NCBI GenBank assembly: GCA_022410635.1
Contig: JAJVDF010000340.1
Span: forward strand, 1,250,496 to 1,314,495
Length of the DNA stretch: 64,000 nucleotides
DNA from: Tretioscincus oriximinensis
Lineage: Eukaryota; Chordata; Lepidosauria; Squamata; Gymnophthalmidae
Direction of reading: 5' to 3'
Shown here: positions 22,240 to 32,100 of the stretch, piece after piece
How positions within the stretch are numbered: the first letter of the stretch is position 1
Layout: the number at the start of each line of letters is the position of its first letter
The notes under the pieces: generated by a model
What the model saw: only the letters and a program-made list of their open reading frames with translations
The model's database searches: none
Told to the model about the DNA's origin: nothing
Translations under genes and position numbers: made by a program

Positions 22240-22810
22240 TCCCCCTTGCAATCTTTCCACCAAGCGCGCCCGAATCCCAACAGAGGCTTCGACCCCTTGG
22301 GGATCTCCCGGACAAGTATCCCATTCACCACCACCGTCGGTCTCTTCTTCGCCTCGGGACCCGCAACGAGGTGCAGCAGGGAGACGAGGAGGAGCCCTGG
22401 CCAATAGCGAGCGACTGGCCCTTAGACAGCCATCGCGTCCACCCAATAGGAAAAGCGAACCGGTCACAAGGGCGGGGGAACCTGCCCGGCACCGCCCCTC
22501 AATCCATTCCGAACGCTGGCAGGGGGAGGAGGAGGCGAGCGAGACGAGAGAGCGGCGGCGGCGGCGGCGGCGGCAGAGGGCGGGGTCGAGACGCCCGAAC
22601 GATCCCGTCTCCCGGGGCAACCGTGGGAATTAGAACGCGAGTGACGTCATCGGAGGCGGAGGAGGGAGGGGTCGCGCGTCGCATGTACTGGCGCGGACAC
22701 GTATAAGAGGCGTGTCGTATCCATTGTAACGTGTGAATGTTACATTGTAACGTGTAAAGCGGGCAGAGTTTAGCAAGGGAAGCGCCCGGGGACAGTGCCA
22801 ACGGGTAGGT
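22240..22810. promoter_or_regulatory. CpG-rich bidirectional promoter region between RHPN1 and TOP1MT
   Basis: CpG dinucleotides are dense here and rare elsewhere in the window. The region has a (CGG)n run at about 22553-22572, GC-box-like ccgcccc and gggcgggg, ccaat motifs at about 22401 and 22444, and a CRE. It lies between the divergent RHPN1 start (21719) and TOP1MT. A non-coding TOP1MT exon 1 would end plausibly at 22804 (CGG|gtaggt), which fits the UTR-containing exon 2, but this donor is a guess. Confidence 0.7.
22642..22649. promoter_or_regulatory. Perfect CRE palindrome (TGACGTCA)
   Basis: The 8-base CREB/ATF site TGACGTCA lies in the CpG-rich region, in the context cgagtgacgtcatcgg. 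A full CRE in a CpG island near a transcription start is typically functional. Confidence 0.6.
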
Positions 22811-23122
22811 TAGGCTCCAAGCACAGCCAGATGCACGTGGCATTCGCTGCATCTGCACACATGAAAAAAAAAAAAAATCGGTTTGAAAGCGACTTGAAGA
22901 TGCCGAATGATGAATCGGGCATAATTCTAATAATAATTATCCCGGAACAGGTGTGTGTTGTCCACGTGGTCCGCGTTCTGGCTTAATTTTAGAGAGTGCA
23001 GGAAGTTGCAAAAAAAATTAAATAAATCAGTAACAAGAATTTCTAGACAAAAGTATAAGAAAAACTGTCCAAAAGGGAAAACGAGCTTATAAACAAAAAT
23101 TCAGGAGCAAACAAGAGAAACT

Positions 23123-23154
<32 letters not shown>

Positions 23155-24018
23155 CCCTCCAAGGCCTTTTATGTGGAAAACAAATTCCTGATTTTTATTC
23201 CTCGGGTTTTGCACTGGTTTGGATTTGGGCTGGAGCGCGGGAAGGGACTTTCGAAGGCCTGGTTTGTTTGTTGTTTAAATTGTTGCAGGCGTTTAAAATT
23301 CGTTTCACAAAAAACACTTCCTAAAACCACTAGAAACTGTTGCAAAGTAAACCTATTTGTAAAGAAGCCAAAAGGTTCATGAAGAAGATTCTGCCGTTTA
23401 TTCCCCGGGCTTTGGGCAGTTTTACGTGATTGCTGCCTAAATCTTTTTTGAATTTCGGGTTTCTAAAATTTGCTACATGGTGATGCGCTTATTAATACTC
23501 AGTGCCTATTTCTGGGAGGGGGCGGGGCGGTGGGTCGCTTAAAAACGGGGAGGGGAATAAGGAGAACACGGGGGGGGGGGGGGGAGAGGAAGAGGAAGAG
23601 GAAGAGGAAGAGGAAGGGCGGGTGTGGTTCCTCCTGAGCCCTGACTCAGCTCCTACCTGAGCAGGTGCAAAATCTGAGCCGCAGGTGGGTGCTTTGGACA
23701 CATCATGGTCATAGTAAAGATGATGCAACCTCCCAATTGGAAAAACAAGCAGAAGAGTTAAAAGTTTTTAGATGGGTTTTAATTGCATTTGCCTTAAATT
23801 AAACTTGCAGGTTAAAAGGAGTGTATGGCATTAGGGTCTTTCTGCCCCCAAATTCCCAATGTTTCTTTAATAGTGGCTACATTATTGAAAGTCTTTGTAG
23901 TACAGAAATCGACTGGGGCAAAAGAGTTTTCGTATGTGATTTGGGACGAGTCAGGAGCTTTAATTAGTTGGATGGAGAAAAAGGCATAATAAGCACTGAA
24001 TGTTTTGCATTTTCTTAA
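22811..24018. other. Non-coding stretch, TOP1MT 5' intron
   Basis: AT-rich after the CpG region, with (TA)n at 23122 and a G-run plus (agagga)n at 23568-23617. No exon-like segment was found on either strand. Confidence 0.5.
23122..23151. repeat. (TA)n microsatellite
   Basis: About thirteen ta units. Confidence 0.9.
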
Positions 24019-24593
24019 NNNNNNNNNNNNNNNNNNNNNNNNNNNNNNNNNNNNNNNNNNNNNNNNNNNNNNNNNNNNNNNNNNNNNNNNNNNNNNNNNN
24101 NNNNNNNNNNNNNNNNNNNNNNNNNNNNNNNNNNNNNNNNNNNNNNNNNNNNNNNNNNNNNNNNNNNNNNNNNNNNNNNNNNNNNNNNNNNNNNNNNNNN
24201 NNNNNNNNNNNNNNNNNNNNNNNNNNNNNNNNNNNNNNNNNNNNNNNNNNNNNNNNNNNNNNNNNNNNNNNNNNNNNNNNNNNNNNNNNNNNNNNNNNNN
24301 NNNNNNNNNNNNNNNNNNNNNNNNNNNNNNNNNNNNNNNNNNNNNNNNNNNNNNNNNNNNNNNNNNNNNNNNNNNNNNNNNNNNNNNNNNNNNNNNNNNN
24401 NNNNNNNNNNNNNNNNNNNNNNNNNNNNNNNNNNNNNNNNNNNNNNNNNNNNNNNNNNNNNNNNNNNNNNNNNNNNNNNNNNNNNNNNNNNNNNNNNNNN
24501 NNNNNNNNNNNNNNNNNNNNNNNNNNNNNNNNNNNNNNNNNNNNNNNNNNNNNNNNNNNNNNNNNNNNNNNNNNNNNNNNNNNNNNNNNNNNN
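24019..24593. other. Assembly gap (575 n)
   Basis: This is an unbroken run of n. It sits in the TOP1MT 5' intron and its right edge abuts the misplaced RHPN1 exon 7. A TOP1MT upstream exon could lie inside it. Confidence 0.99.
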
Positions 24594-24613
24594 TCTCCTC
24601 TCCTTCTGCCCAG

Positions 24614-24689
24614 GTACGATTCCCTCACAGGGGTCCCTTCCCATCAGCGAGCCCTGGCCTTTGAAAAGGGGAGTGTCCTCTTCAACATT
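24614..24689 (+). pseudogene. RHPN1: Orphan RHPN1 exon 7 fragment on the wrong strand, beside the assembly gap
   Basis: After the n run come 20 bases ending in an intron acceptor (cttctgcccag), then G plus YDSLTGVPSHQRALAFEKG and SVLFNI. This is the exon that must follow RHPN1 exon 6: its first base completes the split Trp codon, and the protein is the expected continuation of the BRO1 domain. It lies on the plus strand about 23 kb from exon 6. Coding similarity stops at ATT at 24689, where GAL.TQIG would be expected; there is no donor there and the DNA passes into an AT-rich stretch and a CR1 tail. The retained acceptor excludes a retrocopy. It may be a scaffolding error or a rearranged partial duplicate. 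Confidence 0.85.
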
Positions 24690-24696
24690 AATAATA

Positions 24697-24925
24697 ATGG
24701 AAGAGGAAGATTTTTTGTCACTGGTATGTAATTTACTTCCAGAAGAGGTGGTGGTAGCTAGCAGCCTGGATAGCTTTAAAACAGGATTACATAAGTTTAT
24801 GGAAGCCAAGGGTATAAATAGCTACTAGGATGGATCTCTTGATACTGTCACTGGGATGGAGCAACAGGCAGGATTCCTGATATACCATTTGCAGGGAGTC
24901 GGGAACAGGTGAAGAGTTTTGTCAT
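24697..24925 (+). mobile_element. CR1-like LINE 3' fragment
   Basis: It encodes the [25 protein letters not shown] end of the polymerase (acttccagaagaggtggtgg), then ggatggagcaacaggcagga. It directly follows the orphan RHPN1 exon. Confidence 0.8.
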
Positions 24926-25299
24926 CTTCTACCGTGATGTTGAGAGCTGATATATTCTTCATCTTTTAATGGATAATGATGGCAGACACTGGGGGCCACC
25001 AGTGAGAAGACCCTGCCCCAGGGTCTTAAGACACAGGCCTTGTCTATATGGGAGATGATATTCCTTTAGTTATTTGGGGTCCAAGTCGCTTAGGGCCTTA
25101 TGAGTTAATACCTTGAATCGGTCTTAGTGGTGTACCCCCTGAAGTACGAACCAAGGTACATGAAGGGGAACGTAGAGGAAAAAACTAGGGGCAGAAAGAT
25201 ATCTCAACGCAACATTTCGTTATTGTGGAAGGAGCAAAATTTATGGGAATGGGCAGCCAAAGAATATACGGGTGGAAAAATGTTGGCAATTTCTGATGC

Positions 25300-25720
25300 A
25301 AAGGAATTCTTCCATATAGACGGGATTCCAGATGAAAATAATAGCAAACTGTCAGCTTTGTATTTCTCTTCATCCTGGCAGAACTTCTGTTTCCTGTTTT
25401 ATTGTTTTAAGTTGTGTTTCTGCCTGCTTTTCTACAGGGTGTTTCATGGTGACCAGTGCTTATTTAAACGTTTGGGTGCCCAAGAGCTTCCCAAAGCTGG
25501 CAGTGGCAGCAAGCAGCCCGAATGTGAACAGAGTGAAATGGAGCTGTTGTGTGGTGACCCCTGCTGGGACNTGCAGTCCAAGTAACAGGCAGCCTCTTCT
25601 GCAGACTACAGCTCCCAGCCNGCACCACAATTAGCCCTGGGACAGAGGAGCCACTTTGCTGCTTATAGGAAGTTGGCTGTGGGACCCGTCTATGGACCAG
25701 CCTGTGCCCTGAGATCTGTT
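25300..25720 (+). repeat. Local three-copy repeat, copy 1
   Basis: It starts near ccagatgaaaataatagcaa, passes through ctgtttcctgttttattg, tgtttctgcctgcttttcta and ctacagctcccag, and ends near aagttggctgtgggacccgtctatg. Two more copies on the same strand lie at 28440 and 35140, all within the 5' part of TOP1MT. The internal open frame at 25127-25585 is not conserved between copies. Confidence 0.65.
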
Positions 25721-25773
25721 AGCTATGCGGAGTCACTTTATGTCACAGTAGCCTAGTTGGAAAGCTCAGAATG

Positions 25774-25795
25774 ATTGGCTGACGTCATTGCCAAT
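25774..25795. promoter_or_regulatory. CRE flanked by inverted CCAAT boxes, upstream of TOP1MT exon 2
   Basis: ATTGG at 25774-25778, TGACGTCA at 25780-25787 and CCAAT at 25791-25795 form a compact, nearly symmetric cluster 207 bases before exon 2. NF-Y and CREB/ATF sites at this spacing suggest an alternative promoter. Function is inferred. Confidence 0.35.
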
Positions 25796-26001
25796 GTCAC
25801 AATAGCTCCATGTCCTTTTTCTTGAGTCTGGGGTGGTCAATAAGTAATCAAAGGCGGAGGCATCTGGTGGCTCCTGTCCTGTGACTTCAATTTCAAAGAG
25901 AGGCAAAGCCATCATGGGGTTATAGGCTCCATCAGGCTCAGCGGGAGAACGGAGGAATGGCTGCTGGTCCTTGACAATTCCTACATTTTTCTTTCTTTCA
26001 G

Positions 26002-26117
26002 GCGTAAGTGTGATCAGCAACTGGCTGGGATAAGGCGACTGTGGTGACCATGGGGGATATTGCTGAGCTTCCGTGGCCTGGGCCCTTGCAGTTGGACATC
26101 CCAGAGAAAAGCATCAG
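26002..26117 (+). CDS. TOP1MT: TOP1MT exon 2, probable start codon at 26050
   Basis: A pyrimidine-rich acceptor (ttctttctttcag) opens an exon with 48 bases of 5' UTR and ATG in an excellent Kozak context (gtgaccATGG). It encodes [17 protein letters not shown] then PEKSI, plus AG, and ends at donor CAG|gtgatg in phase 2. The next exon starts with T, so AGT gives Ser followed by HKKQQ. Nuclear TOP1 also starts M(S)GD and soon reaches SHKHK. The segment is acidic and proline-rich, without the basic amphipathic helix of a mitochondrial presequence. No database match was possible, so this rests on phase, Kozak context and layout. Confidence 0.65.
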
Positions 26118-29100
26118 GTGATGCTCACAGCTTCTGGAGAGGGACACACCTCACACCCTGGCATTTGGCTAAAGGAACGCCATCCCGCCCAATGCAAGTA
26201 GGGTTGCCATATTCTAACAGCCCACATACACTCCCTGGTGAGATAGGCAGAACAGCGCTGCACAAAAGCTCTGATACCCCACCAAACACCCAAGCATCTT
26301 TCCTCTGAACTATGCCAAGGAAGCGAGGAGGCACGCTTCAAGGGTCGGGGCATCGAGGAATATAAAAATCCGGTATTTTCACTTAAAACCCGGACGGGAC
26401 AATGTTCTAGTCCCCAAATCAAGGAAAATCCCAGCTTTCTGGGACATATGGCAGCCCCAGATGCAAGCTCTGTCCCTGTTTAACTTTTCAAATCAATTTT
26501 TATGTTGACTTTATTGTGGTTCCTTTGGAGATCTCTTAAGGGGAAGGGTGAGGTAGAAATGCAAATAAAGAAACCACAAANGATTAAATTTCCGGGTGAG
26601 ATTCACTGGCACCTTTATGGATGGGGAAATGGTTAAATATAAGGATCTTGTTAAAGCCAGAATTGGTGTGCATAGGGCCCAAAATATCTATATTGATAAA
26701 TGATAAATGAGTGTCACGGCGATCGGCCTTCTGAGCAAATTGAGTAAGCTTAACCAGTGTCCATCACCTCAAATGCACGTGATTGGTCCCTAAATCCGCC
26801 TCCCTTGTTGTGGCCTGCTCCAATCCCCTGGAGCCCTGTGCCACCGTGTCTGAGCCACTGGAGGTGGTCACGGCCCAACAGAGCTAAATGACTACCATAG
26901 TGAATAAATTACCATAAGCAACTAAAACTACTATAACATTAGGATGGCCGGACCGTAATATATGGACACAAGAATGAAACAATTTAAGTTGGGTTTAGTG
27001 AGAATCGCAGGGACAGATTGGCTGGAAAGTATTAATGGACTCTGAATACAAGGAGCATTGAATCTGGATCACGTAAAGTATTTAGAGTCCTGTGTTCAGT
27101 TATGGGCACCTCGGTTTAAAAAGGACATTGTTCAACCGGAGCAAAATCAAAAGAGACTTACAAGGATGGTGAGTGGTCTGGAAACCATGTCCTGTGAGGA
27201 AGGGTTAAAGGATTTAGGGATGTTCGATCTGTGAAAGAGAAGAGTGAAGACCTGGTAGCTGCCTACAAATATCTGAAGGGCTTCCACAGAGCAGAGGGGT
27301 CAACTTTGTTCTCATTGGCAAATGGAATGACTAGAAACAGTGGGTTGGAACTGCAAGGGAGGAGAAACTTTCTGAGAAATAAGGATGATAAACCAGTGGA
27401 ATAGGCTGGCACAGGAGGTGGTGAGTTCTCCTTCACTGGAAGTCTTCAAAGTCTTCAAACCTTAGACTGGATGGTTTAGTGAATCCTGCATTGAGCAGAG
27501 GCTTGGACCTCATGACCCTGGAGGTGCCTCCCAACTTTAGGATTCTATGACCCTGGAGGTGTGAGAAAAGGGAGGGGGTATAAAAACCCAGCTTTTCTCT
27601 TCTTCCTCTTCCTCCTCTTCCTCCTCTTCCTCCTCTTCCTCCTCTTCCTCCTCTTCCTCCTCTTCCTCTTCTTCTTCTTCTTCCTCCTCTTCTTCCTCTT
27701 CTTCTTCCTCTTCTTCTTCTTCCTCTTCTTCTTCCTCTTCTTCTTCCTCCTCTTCCTCCTCTTCCTCCTCTTCTTCCTCTTCTTCCTCTTCTTCCTCTTC
27801 TTCCTCTCCTTCTTCTTCTTCTCCTCCTCCTCCTCCTCCAAGAAATTCGGAGGTAATAGAACAATGTTGGTGTTAGTTTGGGTGGTGAGAAGAAGGCCCT
27901 TGAGTGGGTGGGGACAAACAGAATTTTGTCAAAAAGCCTGATATTGGGGCTTTGATTCTCACATCTCACTTAACTGCACGTTTAGTTGCCTCCGACTCTA
28001 CCTGTTGGGTCAGGTTGTTAAAAAAAAGTTTCTCTTCGCAATTGCTTGATTTGTTCTTTTTTAAAAGTCATAAGAAGCAGCAGTCGGCAACAAAGGCATC
28101 TGAAAGGCCAAAGAAAGCAAGAGGGAAAACTGTCAGTAGGCAGCAGCGTTTTCACCATGAGGAGCAGGTGGGTGAAGCCTATGGATGACCTCTATGAGCT
28201 CTTGGCTGGCCGAGATTGGAAAATAGCCACAGGGTCCTGGGAATTTTTACCTTTTCCACACTGAACCTTATTCTTGGCTACATCTCAGAATAAAGTCTTG
28301 ACATCCACATGCAAGTGTTTGTGGGGGGAGAGATTTAAAATATTTGTAAAATTAAATATATACGTATAAATATGTACATAAATTAAATGAGGATCTATAA
28401 TTCTTCAACCTAATATTTCATTGATTTTTGTCAGTGTCTCTTTAGAGACAGAGTGCCAGACATAAACAATAACAAACTACCAACTTCTCTACTTCCTGGT
28501 AGAATTCCTGCTTTATGGTTCTCAGCTGCATTTCTGCCTGCTTTTCTATGTCATTTTTTTACAAAGACAAGTGCTTATTATAAAAGCTTGGATGTCTGCC
28601 CAGCAGCTCCAGGAAGCTGAGACTAGCCACAGCGGCAGCCAAAATGTAAAAAAAAAATGATCAGAACTGTTATTGTGCTAGTAACAGGGCCTGCTGGGAA
28701 GTGTAGTTCAAACAGCAGGCAGCCTCTTCTGCCCGCTGTGCAAGGGGTCCTGCCCTGTGGACTGTAGCTCCCAGTCTGCATTGCAGCTAGCCCTGGGAGG
28801 GAGGAACCCCCTTTAGCCAATCTTTGCCCAGCCCAGAGGAAACATTTTTGCTGCTTACAAGAAGGTGGCTGGGGGACCCATCTATTTGATATCCCCATTG
28901 GCATTATTTGAGAGATGCAGATTCGGGAGGGTTCAGCACACTGCAGGAAGACCGATTCACTCTTGTCTATTTATGCTGCCTTTCAGCNGCTTGTTGTGAA
29001 AATTTCGAAGAAGCTTCTGTCAAAGGAGAAACCCGTGCAAGAAAACACAATTTCCAGGTGATTTTGATTTCTTTAACGTGAACGCAGCCTCAGAATTGTT

Positions 29101-32100
29101 AGAGGTAGGAACATGCAAGGATGTCTGGATGTTGCCTCCGGGATGGAGCAACAGGCAGGACTCCTGAAATACCATTTGCAGGGAGTCATGAACAGGAGCA
29201 TATTTTGCTTTCCTCTGTTCGGACTGCCCAGGTGCATCTGGTGGGCCTCNGTGTGACACAGAATGCTGGACTCGATGGGCTGTGGCCTGATCCAGGATGG
29301 CTCTTCTTATGTTCTTATGTTCTTATAACCTTTTCAGTGGTGNCCACAAACTTTGGAACCTCCCCCGAGATGTTTGCCAGCTGCTGTGGGGTCTTCTGGT
29401 GAAGGGTGGAATGTGAATTCTTAAAACATTTTTTTTTACTTTCCTCGTGCCTCTTTTTACCTGCGCATTGAGTGCTGGTGACGATGTCAATCTTATTGTG
29501 CTCAGTCTGTGCCTTGTGCTCTTGGGTGACAGCATAATGGTGCAAAGATAAATCAGCGGTTTCCATTGGCAGAGGAGTGTTCTGTTCTCACAGGTGCCTC
29601 CTAGTTCAGCTTTATCTTCCTTTGCCATCNTTTTCAGGGAAGAACATGTTCATAGGCAGCTCATGTGCTTTGCCTGTAAAGCTTCCAAATAAGCAACATC
29701 ATACAGTTGGGAAGGGCTTCGTGTCAGCCAAGCTAGGAAATCTAGAGATCTTGAAAACATACCTTAGAGCAGGGGTGGGCAATTAATTTTTCCCAAGGGG
29801 CCACATGAGAAATTGGGGTGGTTTTAGAGGGCCGGATTAATATAGTTAACTCAGTTCTACCCAATACTGTATATAACTCTGAGCTAAGAGGGGCGGGCCN
29901 GTCAGAGACAGTAGGAGGGCCGCATGTGGCCCTCGGGCCGCCCCTTGCCCAGGTCTGCCTTAGAGACTAACATCTCTTAACACCTTCGCCGCTGTGAAAA
30001 AAAGCACAAACATTAGTAGACGAAACTGCTTCTTAAGGGGCAATGCTATGGATAAAAACTTTATTAGACCCAAGCTTCACTTTTATCTATTTAATTTATT
30101 TATTAATTTATATCCCGCCATTCACTTTGGGCTTGAGTCAATTGGATTTCCTACCCCCATTTCTCCCTTTTGGGGTTAACTAGTAAATAAGCCTGTTGCC
30201 TGCAGGAAATGCAACAGGCTCTAGTAATGGTGTGAAGGTGGATGAAAATTTAGGTGTGACCAAGGGTCTAGTTTTAATCTACTGTCACTCCACTTTGTAG
30301 AGTAACAAAAGGCATCATCAAAATGGCCAAGATTTTTCCCCCCCCAAAGAATTATCCCTTTGTTGATGGTTTTTCCTACTCTAAAGTGGAGTGAGGGTGG
30401 TTTGAAATGTCATGTTCACACCGCTCTTTAGAGTAAGGCTCCCTCTACATGAGGAATAAAACCTGCAATCTGAAAGTGATTGTGGATTTTGCTCGTTCAT
30501 ACCTACCTTCAAAATCCATGTGGAGCTGCTGCTGTGAGGAAGTACAGACCATGTATGTCAGCCAACTGCTCTTCTGAAACCCTGCTAGTTGATGTCTTCT
30601 CATGGTATCTGAATTTCCCATGACGGCACAGTACACAGGCAGCCTGCTCAAGGGGAAAGCGGACATTTTGTGCTGATTCTTGAAAGGATTGGCCATCACA
30701 CATTCCAGGTGGATATTCACATATTCCCTAGNGCATAATGGAAGCTCCTTTATCACATGGAGAAGCGTCATCATGATGATAGTAGAANTGCGGAAGAGAA
30801 TCTTTGTGTGTCTGTAGCCTAAGTGAAAGAATCTTGACCTTTTTCTGATGCCTTTTCTTTGGAAAGAACAAAAGAACATAAGAGGAGCCATACCAGATAA
30901 GGCCACAGCCCATCAAGTCCAGCATTCTGTGTCACACAGAGGCCCACCAGATGCACCTGGGCAGTCCGAACAGAGGAAAACAAAATATGCACCTGTTCGT
31001 GACTCCCTGCAAATGGTATCTCAGGAGTCCTGCCTGTTGTTCCATCCCGGAGGCAACATCCAGACATCCATCCTAGTACCCATTTATACGCTTGTTGTCC
31101 ATGAACCTGTCTTGTCCTGTCTTGAAACTATCCAAGCTTTTATCACTATCTCTTCAGGAAGTAAATTCCACAGGCCGATGACCCTCTGGGTGAAAAAATA
31201 CTTTCCTTTGNCTGTTCTCACTTTTCTACCCAACAGTTTTAAGGAGTGCCCTCTGGTCCTTGTGTTGTGNGATAGAGAAAACATTTTTCTCTATTCACCC
31301 TGTTGATCCCATGCATGATATTGTACACTTCAATCAGATCACCTCTCAAACGTTGCCTTTCAAGGCTGAAGAGGCCCAGACGTTGCAGCCTGACTTCGTA
31401 AGGGAGGTGCTCCAGACCTTTGTTCATTCTTGTTGCCCTTTTCTGCACCTTCTCCAGTTCCAAAATATCCCTCTTGAGATGTGGTGACCAGAATTGTACA
31501 CAGTATTCCAAATGTGGCCTCACCACAGATTTATAAAGANGAATTTGCCTTTTTTGCTGCTGCTGCACACTGGGTTGACATCTTCATTGAATCGTCCACC
31601 AACACCCCAAGATCCTTTTCTTGCTCGGTCACAGAAAGCTTGGTTCCCATCAGGTGGTAGGAGTATTTTGGGTTCTTTGCCCCAATATGCATGACCTTGC
31701 ACTTGTTTAAATTGAAGTGCATTTGCCACTTTGATGCCCACTTACCCAATTCCAAGAGATCACTCTGGAGTGCCTTACAATCATTTTCAGTTTTCACTAC
31801 CCTGAACAGTTTAGTGTCNTCAGCAAACTTGGCTGTTTCACTCTTTACCTCGGCATCCAGATCATTTATAAATATATTGAAAAGCAAGGATCCCAGTACA
31901 GATCCCTGGGGTACCCCACTTCTTACCTCTTTCCACTCAGAGAACTATCAAAGAGGGGCGGTAGAAGGGCAGGGAGAGGGAGGCGGGGGTAGAAGTACGG
32001 TGGCTCAGAGGTTAAGAACAGGCCTTTCAACTGATTGTTTGTTCGAGACCCATGTGTCTGCCATGAAGAGGAGAGAGCACCCTCTACTGACCTCAGCTTC

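Noticed and set aside
22018..22620. 200- and 185-residue frames on both strands of the CpG region
   Set aside because: Arg/Pro/Gly composition follows from high GC; no family resemblance.
25766..26020. 84-residue minus-strand frame with protein-like composition (PDGAYNPMMALPLFEIEV)
   Set aside because: It overlaps the TOP1MT exon 2 acceptor and the CRE on the other strand, has no family match I can recognise and no splice support; probably chance.
27433..27969. 178-residue Arg/Gly-rich frame and its Leu/Phe counterpart
   Set aside because: Translation of the pyrimidine-rich SINE tail plus CR1 end.
28168..28171. Alternative donor GTGG|gtgaag for TOP1MT exon 3
   Set aside because: It would change the phase and put a stop in the next exon; the donor at 28167 keeps the frame.
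29631..29786. Plus-strand frame after ttttcag ([10 protein letters not shown])
   Set aside because: No donor in the required phase and no basic composition; the frame runs into the hAT element.
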